From a virus, in the IMG/VR virus record IMGVR_UViG_3300023184_000087, positions 1 to 64,000 of that record: 64,000 bases of DNA, one strand, 5' to 3'. This document shows, piece after piece, positions 35,047-45,600 of this stretch. The notes under the pieces were generated by a model, which saw only the letters and a program-made list of their open reading frames with translations, was not told the origin of the DNA and did not search any database. Numbering within the stretch: position 1 is the first letter of the stretch; every line of letters starts with the position of its first letter. The position numbers and the translations under genes are program-made.

Positions 35047-36216
35047 TTAATAATTTGATTGACCCATTATAACAGATAAAACACTAACACTTCCAGCTCC
35101 GGGGTAAACTTTATCGCTAGACGGAGTAAAATCTTTTATGGATATAGATTCACCATTTGCGCTTAAGGCGTTAATCGTGACATACCTAACAAAGTCTGAA
35201 GAAAGTCTTACTTGTCTTTCTATTTCTCCAACAGAAACGGTATCTCCTATCGTAAGTGAATTTAAATATCTTTTTACAAAAAGAGCTGCTTGATTCTTTA
35301 TTCCAGCTTCTATTGTGCCATTTGCGGCAGATGCTATCGTGATACTAATCTGAACATCTACCGGTATTTGTTCTGCTATTCTAATATTAAACCTTACCCC
35401 AGCTGGCTTAACTGATGCTATAGACGAAAGTATTGTGTCTGGCATTCTTTTAATTCCAGACAATGATTCTGGGACTACAATCACATCACAAGATCCTATG
35501 CCGTAAGAACTTTCTCTTATCCTAACATCTCTTACGCCCTTAACGGAAAGGGCGGCAAATCGTACTGACTCTGTTGTGCCTGCAGCTCGAGTTTTAATTG
35601 ATGAAATTATTCTTCTTCTAAAGTTATCATCTGACTCAGAATTAATTGCTGAGTATATTTCCTTTGTGTTCATGCAATATGCAACAACTCCTGGTGGAGC
35701 AATAAAGTTATGTTGAGTTATGGAGCCACTCGCAGCAACGTAGGTATTATCATCAAAATCTGGAACTGCCAAACCATAAGCTCTAGTTGTGCCGGCGGCT
35801 ATTGTTATGTCGCCGTTTAGCTTAAATCTATACTGTCTTACTGCGTAGCTTTCTACGTTAGTATAAAGATAGGTGCCACCAGGAATTATTATATTTTGGC
35901 TATATGGATTATCTATAAAAAATTCTATATTAAAAGACTGTCTTTCAAGTGCGGCGGCATCGGATATTTCTTTTCTTGAAACGCCGTATAGTTCACCAAT
36001 TAAGTCAAGATTTCTTCCACTTGCGGTAGAAAGAGCACCTTGCCTAATTGTGAAGTTTAAGGATGAATATAGGTCTGCTATTTCTGTACTAAAAGCCTCA
36101 GCAAAAGCTCTAGCAATAGAGCCTGGATAGGCAGCTGAGATCCCTGCGTTGCGCTCCATTGAATTCAGTACATTAACTAAAATGTCTGCTTTTTCTTTTT
36201 CTCCATATATAGGCAT
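35047..36216 (-). CDS. Baseplate J-like (gp47/gpJ family) protein
   Basis: 389 aa, typical length. It starts with the family's N-terminus, GEKEKADILVNVLNSMERNA, followed by IARAFAEAFSTEIADLYSSL and GALSTASGRNLDLIGELYGV. The middle contains the DDNFRRRIISSIKTRAAGTTESVRFAAL block and VKGVRDVRIRESSYGIGSC (each quoted only in part). This is the core 'ED.e.R.R......g.gt...y...a..v.GV..v.v' pattern of gpJ-like wedge proteins. In P2/T4-type baseplates these proteins connect the inner baseplate to wedges and fibres. Its one-base spacing from the gp25-like gene reproduces the order known from contractile-tail operons. This is good evidence for a contractile tail. Confidence 0.88.
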   Translation of the reverse strand: MPIYGEKEKADILVNVLNSMERNAGISAAYPGSIARAFAEAFSTEIADLYSSLNFTIRQGALSTASGRNLDLIGELYGVSRKEISDAAALERQSFNIEFFIDNPYSQNIIIPGGTYLYTNVESYAVRQYRFKLNGDITIAAGTTRAYGLAVPDFDDNTYVAASGSITQHNFIAPPGVVAYCMNTKEIYSAINSESDDNFRRRIISSIKTRAAGTTESVRFAALSVKGVRDVRIRESSYGIGSCDVIVVPESLSGIKRMPDTILSSIASVKPAGVRFNIRIAEQIPVDVQISITIASAANGTIEAGIKNQAALFVKRYLNSLTIGDTVSVGEIERQVRLSSDFVRYVTINALSANGESISIKDFTPSSDKVYPGAGSVSVLSVIMGQSNY

Positions 36217-36597
36217 TTACGCTCCTAGGTTTTGAGTTACAGAAAGAACGATTGGGTCTGTTTTATCTGTTATCATATGAACATCAAATCTAATTGAGTC
36301 TGAACCGGTTGGAATTGCATCTATGACGATGCTTCTTCCCCTAAAGATATCTTCTCTTTCTAGGGCAGCCCTTATCAATCTCTTTCCCATTTCTCCGGTT
36401 TCTTTTGATTGTGGCATACCATATAGTACAGATAAATCAGTCCCTAAAGAAGGATAGATATAAAAATCTCCAGGTTCAGTCATAAGCCTTAGGTAAACTT
36501 GCTGTATGTCGTCTTGGGCAGAGGATGATGTAATGGCTATATCTTTATTGCCATTGATTAATATATCACCAGTCATAGTAAAGTATAAATCAGACAT
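36217..36597 (-). CDS. gp25/gpW-like baseplate wedge protein
   Basis: 126 aa. The body reads GNKDIAITSSSAQDDIQQVY, LRLMTEPGDFYIYPSLGTDL and LYGMPQSKETGEMGKRLIRAALE, then a beta tail (IDAIPTGSDSIRFDVHMI). The D(I/V)xxV..RL.t.pGe..y.p.yG.dL pattern is that of gp25-like (XkdS/DUF2634) baseplate wedges. The family inserts into the contact between sheath and baseplate in contractile tails. It overlaps the spike-associated gene upstream by 8 nt and abuts the gpJ-like gene. No lysozyme active site is expected, despite the historical family name. Confidence 0.82.
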   Translation of the reverse strand: MSDLYFTMTGDILINGNKDIAITSSSAQDDIQQVYLRLMTEPGDFYIYPSLGTDLSVLYGMPQSKETGEMGKRLIRAALEREDIFRGRSIVIDAIPTGSDSIRFDVHMITDKTDPIVLSVTQNLGA

Positions 36598-37231
36598 TCT
36601 TTATTTCATCCGCCTTGTTCTTTGCTTGCGCAAATGTATAACCTTCTTTAATTAGACCAACCATATACTCTATATAATCAGGAGTATGTTCAGTTAATAT
36701 GTTTTGTACTAATAAAATTTGATCCTCAGATAAACCTTCTGTAGGAATTCGAGAACTATAAACTTGAGTAATTTCTGGTTCTTTTGACGCAAAACCATAA
36801 TCACTTTCTATAGTAATGGTTTTTTGTTTTTCTGATTCTTCTATATCCTTAAGTTTAGCCAAATAATGATGTGCGTCGTTTTGAGCATTATGTATTGACT
36901 TGTGGTCAATTTGGACTAATGTTGGCTGAGAATAATCAATAGCTGAATAATTAAAATTAAAATTATTCCATCTTAATTCATTTTCCGAACAAAAAAATCT
37001 AATTTTATCTGCGAATAAAGATATACTTCTGCTGGCTCCACTTATAACTATTCCTACTCCTGGGGATGCAAAAATCTCTATATCGCCGTCATCATTTAAT
37101 CTAATAAATGAACTATTATCTGGATGGTTTAAACCAACTTCTCTTTTTGAAAATTCATTTCTTCTTTTTAATTCATCAGATATTGGAAAATTCTTTTCTG
37201 GCTCTATATCACTTGGATAGCTAATCGTCAT
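36590..37231 (-). CDS. Baseplate spike-associated protein (213 aa)
   Basis: 213 aa. The centre is a run of short beta repeats typical of spike or needle proteins: FIRLNDDGDIEIFASPGVGI, VISGASRSISLFADKIRFFC. Helical stretches lie on each side, and the C-terminal IEYMVGLIKEGYTFAQAKN looks like a small helical cap. It follows the OB-fold spike gene by 2 nt and overlaps the gp25-like gene. I infer a component around the central spike or cell-puncturing device, possibly forming its beta-helical tip. No family name can be given from sequence alone. Confidence 0.55.
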   Translation of the reverse strand: MTISYPSDIEPEKNFPISDELKRRNEFSKREVGLNHPDNSSFIRLNDDGDIEIFASPGVGIVISGASRSISLFADKIRFFCSENELRWNNFNFNYSAIDYSQPTLVQIDHKSIHNAQNDAHHYLAKLKDIEESEKQKTITIESDYGFASKEPEITQVYSSRIPTEGLSEDQILLVQNILTEHTPDYIEYMVGLIKEGYTFAQAKNKADEIKNV

Positions 37232-37233
37232 TT

Positions 37234-37602
37234 TTACCTCGACATAAACTTCGGTACACCGGTATTCACCGTATAATTATACATGTAATTTGAATCTAAT
37301 GTTCCCTCTTCAAAGAAGGTAATTATATAGGCGAATCTTTCATTGTCATCCCTAAAACCTACTAGACATCGTGCTCCCGGATTTGGGGAAACTGTTTGGA
37401 TTCCTGGTATTGTAGGGCACGGGACTCCGGATATAATGTTGCCCATTTCTCCAGAGTATTGATCATCTATTATAACATCAGCTGAATTTGTTACTGGATC
37501 AAATTTCATTATTACGCCAGGCCTTGTTTTTGCCTGACGCATTCTTGAGTTATCAATTTTAGATTGAATTTTATTATCAAATTTTGGATAATTTATTGCC
37601 AT
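37234..37602 (-). CDS. Baseplate spike protein with gpV/gp5-type OB domain
   Basis: 122 aa. RPGVIMKFDPVTNSADVIID followed by ISGVPCPTIPGIQTVSPNPG and ARCLVGFRDDNERFAYIITF is the pattern of the OB-fold domain that starts gpV/gp5/VgrG-like spikes (R.G.V..ydp....a.V......G....vpvp..p.v....p..Gd.vlv.f). Full-length spikes have a beta-helical C-terminus. Here that part is absent and may be supplied by the next gene product (213 aa). It lies between the lysin and the gp25-like genes, the usual order for baseplate hub and spike components. Confidence 0.75.
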   Translation of the reverse strand: MAINYPKFDNKIQSKIDNSRMRQAKTRPGVIMKFDPVTNSADVIIDDQYSGEMGNIISGVPCPTIPGIQTVSPNPGARCLVGFRDDNERFAYIITFFEEGTLDSNYMYNYTVNTGVPKFMSR

Positions 37603-37623
37603 TGTTTTTCCTTAGTTTTAATT

Positions 37624-39685
37624 TTAAGAACCTAAATTTACTTTTGGATAATCAACTCCGTCAATCCAATTCTCTAGAATTGTTTTATTATTTTTTGCTA
37701 TCCAAACATCTTTTTGCAGTGTTCTTGAATTAGCTAGAGATTCAGACATTAAAAATTCTTTTAAGTTTTCTTTTGTTTTTCCAGTCATTTTATTATAAAC
37801 ATCATAAGCGTCTGCAAATCTACAAAATGATCCACTAGTTGAAGAAACCCATCCATATTTAGGCGCATTAGAACCGCCGTAATCTCCCCATGGGAATACT
37901 GGCAAATCATTAACGATTGATTTTATATTACCTCTATTTATTTTGGACCTAAGAAGCCATACTTGATTAGTTAAATTCCACAATCTTGTATCATAATTTC
38001 CTATTCCTTTATCTTGTGTTTTCCCTTGATCTTTAATTTTTTGAAAAATTTGTTCATTTGTTAAATTTTCTTTTTGCCAATTTACATAAGCCATTTTTCC
38101 AAATGGATCAATTTTTTCTGGTTGTGGCAATTTTATATAAACTGGAATATTCCCACCGTCTGTCGAACCTGCAGATATTTGCCAAAGTCCAATTGCGCCA
38201 TATTGATCAACTACATAAACTCTTCTAAGCGATTCTCTATTTGATAATGCAACAAATATAGCTGCAGTTTCGTCAGAAAAATATCCTACTTCTGTTAATG
38301 CCAAAAATACTTCTTCCGGTTTAGGCGAGTTAGTATTTTTTGTAAAATCTCTTCTGAAAATATTTGTTGGCATTGGGCCATAAGGAGATGGTTGGTTTAG
38401 GACTAGATTTACTGCTGACTTTGCTGCCGAAGAAGTTCCAGAAGCTGAAGCTGGATTGTATAAAAGCCCACCTGGACCCGAATAAATGCCGCCTCTTGCT
38501 GGAGAAAAACCAATGTGTATATGGTTATCGTGAACCCCAGAAGTATCTCTTTTTAGTTTTAAGTATTTTAAATTTGGATACTTAGCCCATAATTGATTTG
38601 TTTTACTATCGTAAGTATCATAAGATTGATCTACATATTTTGCGGATACGGCAATGTAGTCTGGAATTAGGTACGGCGGCATTGCGTTCATTTTTTCCAA
38701 TAAAATCATTAACTGTTCTACATGACCCTTAGCAGTATTAATGGGACTTGGATTTGATCCAGAAACTTTTTGTATTTTACTAAAATCAAAAGCTCTACCA
38801 AAAGCATGATCTGTTATTGCATTTGCTACAGCTCCTTCAACCTTTGGAGTATCATTCTGTCTTTCAAGGCCAAACCCACCTCCAATTTTTAATGATGAAC
38901 CAAAAGAGTCAGATAACAAAGCTAATAAAAATTCTGTTAATGACGCAGATACAAAGGCTCGTTCTGCTCCAGCAGATATTATATCTGCGGCTATTCTTCT
39001 GTCGATAGCATCGGTAAGTCCAGGGACTATAGTGCCTGTGTCATATACTGCTTCAGTATTTAAATTATTAATATCAAATAAAAAACCAGCTTTAATACCA
39101 GTGCCTAATTTTGAGTCTAGTAAACCACCCCTCTCTGAGTACCACGATTTTTGAACAGCGGTTAATTTGGAAATTCTTGCAATTGGCATTATTCCAGCGC
39201 CAACCATAGCAGATTGGCCATAATTTACCGAACTATGGCCATAGCCACCTACATTATATACGGTCTCAGATAATCCTCCAACAGAATATTTTGATCTAAT
39301 TGCAGAATCTAAATCACTAATTAATCCATCATTGTACTTTCTGCCAAAAGATCCGGAAGTTAAAAAATTAGATACTACATCTCCAGTAAATTTAGATTTA
39401 TCTGTTACTTGATATTCAAAAGCACTTGTGGCTATCGAATTAAGGCTCTCCCTTGCCATATCTGCCCTAAACATATTTCCATAATTTTCATTACCAAAAA
39501 GTTCTTTACCCGAAGCTGCCGAAAGAATATCGGTTGAGTTTAATGTTTGTCCTTCATATCCGTCTTTCTGCTAAAGAAGTTTTTGTAATTGCTATTCCAT
39601 TTTTAGGAACGATATTATCAACTATTGCTTTAGTGAAAGATTTAGAATCAGCTAAATTTTCGGAATTGATATTAAAAAAAGACAT
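37624..39685 (-). CDS. Tail-associated lysin: M15 peptidase plus SLT-type muramidase, with a +1 frame break near its 5' end
   Basis: The bulk (616 codons, from 39474) has two murein-degrading domains. The M15 zinc peptidase shows DHAFGRAFDF near residue 225 and HDNHIHIGF near 316. The SLT/lysozyme-like domain shows FVALSNRESLRR (glutamate near 413) and YGAIGLWQIS near 428. This would open peptidoglycan during DNA injection. The true start appears to be ATG 39685 (MSFFNINSENLADSK), with GGTGGA 5 nt upstream. That frame runs to a stop at 39554 and overlaps the lysin frame, which is blocked upstream by a stop at 39571-39573. Joining them with a +1 shift (or removing one base of AAA at 39565-39567) gives SLAEDGYEGQTLNSTD, a smooth sequence. 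No start with a good ribosome binding site exists for the shorter form. Confidence 0.75.
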
Positions 39686-39686
39686 A

Positions 39687-42600
39687 TTATTCCACCTTAG
39701 TTGGTATTCCAACAGAATCTATTGCTTTATTAACTGAATCAGATTCCGTTAATAAATCATTTGTAAAAACAGTAGCTAAGTTATTTACTACTAGTTCCCA
39801 GTTAAGGGTATATGGGGTTCCATCATCATAGTACTCGTCCCACAGCACCATTGGCCATCTTGAAGCTGATTTATATATTTGCTCTAATCTCTTCATTTCC
39901 ACCATTGCGCAGAATAGTTTTCTAAGTTCTGGATTAGTTATTTCGCTATTCCCAATTATGTAGTTTGAAATATGATCTACTAAAGCAGAGGAATAAATAG
40001 AATTAAAAATAACTCGATATTTTGTACGCATAACTGAATCAAAAAAACTATCTTTAAAAGCTTCTTCTATTTTTGATTTATTAAAATTATTAGAAACAAA
40101 TAAATTATATACAAAATCTTTAAGGCTAATTAGCTTTTCTCCAGAAACGTTATAGAAGATAGTAGCGAGTGTTCTATCGTATATTTCTTTTAGATAATTA
40201 GTTTCTTTATTAAAACCAGCACCGGGTTCAAAATTTTCTATATCAGATTCACTAGCAAGTCCGCCTGTTTCTCTTGATTTTTTAACTCTTAATAAGAATA
40301 CTTTATTTTTTAATGCATTTAATGTAAACTGAGTACTTTTGAAACCTGGAGAAGATTTATCAATTATTTCTACTTCAGATGATTGTTGATTATAATAAGC
40401 TGAAGTTATAATCGATTTTTCAGGAGCATTTATTCCATCAAAACGAACTTTAATTTTTGCATTACTCAATATATCGATGACATGTATTGTATCGGCGTCA
40501 ATTACTCCGCTTTCTTCTATGCCTGTTGTTGTATCTAATCTGCAGAATATTTTAAAGAATGGTTCAAATGTAGTTTTTTCTGGGCCAAGACCAGAAAGGT
40601 TAAGAACCTGTGCGTGAACTAGAGCATTTTCGTAACTTATATATCTAACTAATTCTTTTATTTCTGTTTCCTGCCAACCAAGACTCTTAAATATATCATC
40701 ACTTCTAACGTATGCATAGCCGTCTGATGTTCTGACTTTTCTTCTTACGCCCAACATGCCTGGTAGCAACGCTTTTGAATGGTATCTTCCAACAACCATT
40801 CCCTGATTATAAGAAAGACCAGCGTCCATTGGTTGTCCATTTTTATTTAGATATTGGACATAACATCCGTGTTGATCTAATAGATTATCTCTGACCCACT
40901 GCCAACCCTTCCAGGCAAGCTGCCCGAATATTGGCACTGCCGCAAGCCCGAGTAGGGCTGATCCACCCACCAACCCAACAGCTGCAGAGCCACCAACAAC
41001 TCCAGTTATTGCTGCCGCCGCTGTTCCGCCAGATACCGTGCCATTGTTTCCGTTAATTCCAGCTTGATTTCTAATTGCATCAGTAAAGGTTGTACTTGAA
41101 TCAAAACTACCGTGTGTTAGACTTGCAACAACATCTTTTATAAGAGCAGAAGAACCATGCGTATACTGTATGCCGCCAAGCATTTGGGGATTTAAATTTT
41201 CTGCAAGTCTGTCAAGAGATATATCTCCACCAAGAGTTATCCCAGAATTATCTGCCCTAATAGCATCTAAGAATAATCTTGTGTCATTTCTTATTGCCTG
41301 CATGTTCATCCATGAATCAATCCATGATGTCATAAACCATTTTGCTGGGTCATTTACGGTTACAAGTGCATTGGGGGTTATTGAGGTTACAAAACCAAGT
41401 TCAGAAGTAAAGTGATGGATAACTTGCTCTACTTCAAATAAGCCATACATTCGTTCATACACGTCAGCTATGTAAACTATGTCGTGTGGCCTTATATCTG
41501 GATTGCCTACAATTAATAATTCTCCACTATATATATCTTTAATATTTTCTTTAAGATGTGAAAGGGCAACTCTTTTAGCCGCTAGCTCATCAGGAGCACC
41601 GGTTGCGTTTTTTGATAATCCTCTTCCGGTTTCAAACGGATGCAAAAATGGATGTAAGAATCCAAAGAATCCACTTCCAACAATATTGTCAAAATATATT
41701 CCAGTTTCAACTGTTGATTCCATTTGCCTTTCTGCCGGTGCACCTTTGTCAAGGGCTACTGTAACTGGATATTTTCCATCAGATACTGCTGTAATAACAG
41801 TGGAAACATTTGTTGTTGTTTCCTGAATCTGGTTTGAAAGAATATGGCTAAAGGAACTTAGGTAATGTATTCTTTGAAACGGTTCCCTAATTTCTACTAC
41901 TGGTTCTCCATACTCTCTTGTGAATGGATTATCAACAGCTCTTAAAAGCGAACCAGATCTACCAAGTTGATAATAAATAGAATCATTGAGAGCTCTGTTT
42001 AGAATATTTGCTTGTTTTGATAGAGAACCTACTTGAGACAATCCATAACCAGTTTGTAACATATTTAATTTAAACATATTAATCATACCAGTCAATGCTG
42101 TTCCCATCGCACTAAAGATAGGACCTATGTTTCTATCCCAAAAGTTATCTAATCCACTAGTTGCTCTTGTTACAAAGTTTGAGGCTGTGCTGCCTTCGCC
42201 CTTATTGTTGTATAATAATTGTAAAAATTTCTTTTTATCTTTAGCATAAGTATTGTTTGGATTAATAAACGCTGCAAATATTTTATCTATGGATCTAAAA
42301 TCCCACTGATCTCTACCCGCAGCAGTACCTAAGCCAGCGCCTATTTTTCTAGATGGTCTAAGCACGAGCCAAGCTCTCGCATATGGGTCTGCCCACATAG
42401 CTTGTCTAAATAAACCAACTACTACAAGAAATAATTGTTGAGGAGTTTTAATTAGCGGATTGTCTTCTGTAGCCTTTTGTCCGCTTAACTCTTCTAAGAC
42501 TTCACTATTATCTATTAAAAAGTTTTGTCTAAACGCTTTTATCTTATCTAAGGTCATTAAATTAAAATATTCAATTAGTCCACTTTCTGATGCTGGTGCA

Positions 42601-45600
42601 TCTATAAAGTTTTTTCTTGCAAATTCTATTGCCGCTGTTCTTGATGCTGCTTCTTCGTTTCCAAATAAAATTGCAAATTCATCGTTAGCCGTACCACCAG
42701 TATCTTTAAACTTTTTAAATATATCTTTTGGTATATTTCCATCAACAAACGCACTCATTATTTCTTGCGAAAAATCATCTTGACTGTCAGGGTCTAATCC
42801 AAAAGTATCAAAAAATATTGTTTTAACAGAACTGTAAGTATGATATCCAAATCTAAATTGATCCCATATATCCTGAGCTATGTCTAAGTTTCTTCCATCT
42901 CCAGCAATAACTGAAACGCTTTGGTCATATCCTTCATCATAATATTTTCTTGCTTCAATTGATATTGAGTCTGCTAAGCTAAAAACTTCTTTAAATTGCT
43001 TTCTACCGTCAGCGGAGAAAGTTAGGGGGTCACCAGTCTCTGCTGATTCCTTATCTAATATATCATAACCCTTATCTCTACTGGTTACAGTCGCTATATC
43101 TCCATATATATTCTTATAATAATCTGTATAGTTTCCTGAGTATGTAAAAATTGAGTCAGGTGATAATTCAGCTAGAGAATAATATTCACCAACACTAGTT
43201 CTATATTTTTCATAATCATCCAATCTATCGGGAACAAAACCCTGTATTCCACCACCAAGCCCAGCTCCCTTATAACCGGCTTTTTGCGTAGCCTTTAAAA
43301 TATTGTCTGTTGCCTCAAAGTTGCCAAAACCAATTAAAAAATCTTCAAGTTGCTTATCCGAATCATCTACTAATGTAAATTTTTTGCCCGGAACAAAGGC
43401 ACTTGTTGCTACGCCTAATGGTATCGTGTTCGGGACAAATGCAAAATAACATTCTCTTGGAATTGGAAGATCACTATATCCCTTACCTTTATTAAATAAT
43501 TTTTTTTGACCATCAGAAAAAATAACATCATCACCAGAAACTATTCCAAGAAAGTATGCTGCGTCTGGAGAAACAACAGCATCTATTGTTTTTTCATCTA
43601 TATCTAAATTATATTCACTGCTACCACTAGATGTCCCTTCTGAAAGAAAATTTGATTTATTTTCTCCCCAAAGAAAGTACGCTGGTTTGCAAACTACGCC
43701 ATTATTTGTATCTGGATTATAAACTAATACGTGGGCATTTTTGTAATCTTGTACACTTCCAATTAATTGATTTGTTTCTGAATTAAAATATTTTTTTGTA
43801 AATTTTGATATTTCAGATTCATTTAAATTTGGTTTATATGGCCATCTCATGGCGATATAAAACTGTTCATCAGCTACACTTCTTGGCATTCCCCATTCAG
43901 AGAAGTCTATTTCCGATGTATTCGTTTTTCGGGGAAGTGGCATTGATATAACAAAAGACTCTGAACCGATTACATCTTCAATCGGTATAGTAAAATTATA
44001 TGAGTTTTGAGCAACATCGGATATTTGTTCTGGAGAAAGTTTTCTTTCGATTACATTTATATTATCAAGAAACAAGTTTGAGGCAAAGGAGTCTCCGTAG
44101 ACAGAGGTAACGCTTTCTATATAATTATCGTATACATCCTGATTTGTTTCTGAAGCTACTCCATCATCGTCACCGCTGCCAAAGATTTTACGGAAAGCCC
44201 ATTTACCAGCTACTAGTGGAGCATTAGTGAACAATTCACCAATCGAAGCAGTTGTGTCTAGTACGTCTTCAACGATGTCTAATCCTCTACGAAATTTAGA
44301 ATATCCATCAATTGAATCACGTTGAAATGCAAAGTTTTCTAAACCATAATCACCGCGTACATCAGCTCTGTTTGTAAACATAGGGAATCTAAATCTTGAG
44401 GGAAGCTGAGGAATTTGACTATGCACTGATGATGAAGATATAACTTTAGAAGTTGTTTTATTTTCTCCAGTAAAAACAGAAGAAACCGGAAGGTGAAAAC
44501 CCATTGTAACTACACCTTTTGTTTTTGGTATTTTTCCTACCGTTTTTCCTTCTGAGTTAATTAAACTTTTTGATTTATTAGAATCAAAATTAATTACTTG
44601 ACCCTTTAGTTTTGCTGAAGTTCCATAATATTGTTGTGCGTTTTTTTGCAAAGATGTTAGCTCAGCGATTGTATCTGTTAATTCTGTATCCCTGAGAAAT
44701 GCATTTGCATCTGCGTATGAACTACTATTTTTATTTATTTCAGTTATTATTTTACTCAACTCAAAATCTGGACTAACTATTTTGGGACCCATACTTATTC
44801 CAAGTTCACCCATTTTTTCATTGCCTGGGTATCCAGTCGTCACTGGTACAACGCCAGAAGTGTATAGCCAGTGAGGCTTGCCATAAAACACTGTTGATCT
44901 ATCTTCAAACGGTCTCACTGCAACTATGTAATTTGGAAGTAATTTTGCACATGTTTGGAATAGATCCCAAACAGATCTCATATAGGTTTGAGCCCTAAAT
45001 GAAACTTCATCAAAACCAGGCATGTCGTCATCTAAAGTTGACGTTAGACCTAACATATTAAATATACTATTGCCCCCCCTTGTGCCAAGTACTCCAAGAA
45101 GACCAGCACCAACACCAACTGTAATACCAATTGGTCCACCAACAACTGCAGATATACCAATTAAACCGCCCATGGTAATTGCTGATCCAGTAGTTGCTGA
45201 ACCAGTATTATCTCTTATTTTTCCAGCACCAGTTAAGCCCTCAATGGCTGTTTTTGCGTCGGGATTTTCTTCTCCATATTTTTGAACAAGTCCATTCCAA
45301 CTTCTATCGGTTAATCTGGACAAATATTCTATTCTTTCATTTGGTTGAGAAACTGGAGTTATCGAAGATACAGATGTCCAACCGTCACCTAAGTCTCCAC
45401 CAAGAAATTGAGCTATTCCTGTTCCGTTTCCTGGGTAAATATTTCTTTTAAATATTTCAAAATCTCTTGATTGCGAAAAGTTTGACCATAATTGATTCAT
45501 CAAAGAAAATACTGGAGTTCTAAACTCATTTGTCCCAACAGCCATATCTAATGCAGCTCTTCCGGATCCAGAAGCATCCCCCGTACCAACTGCGTTATAA

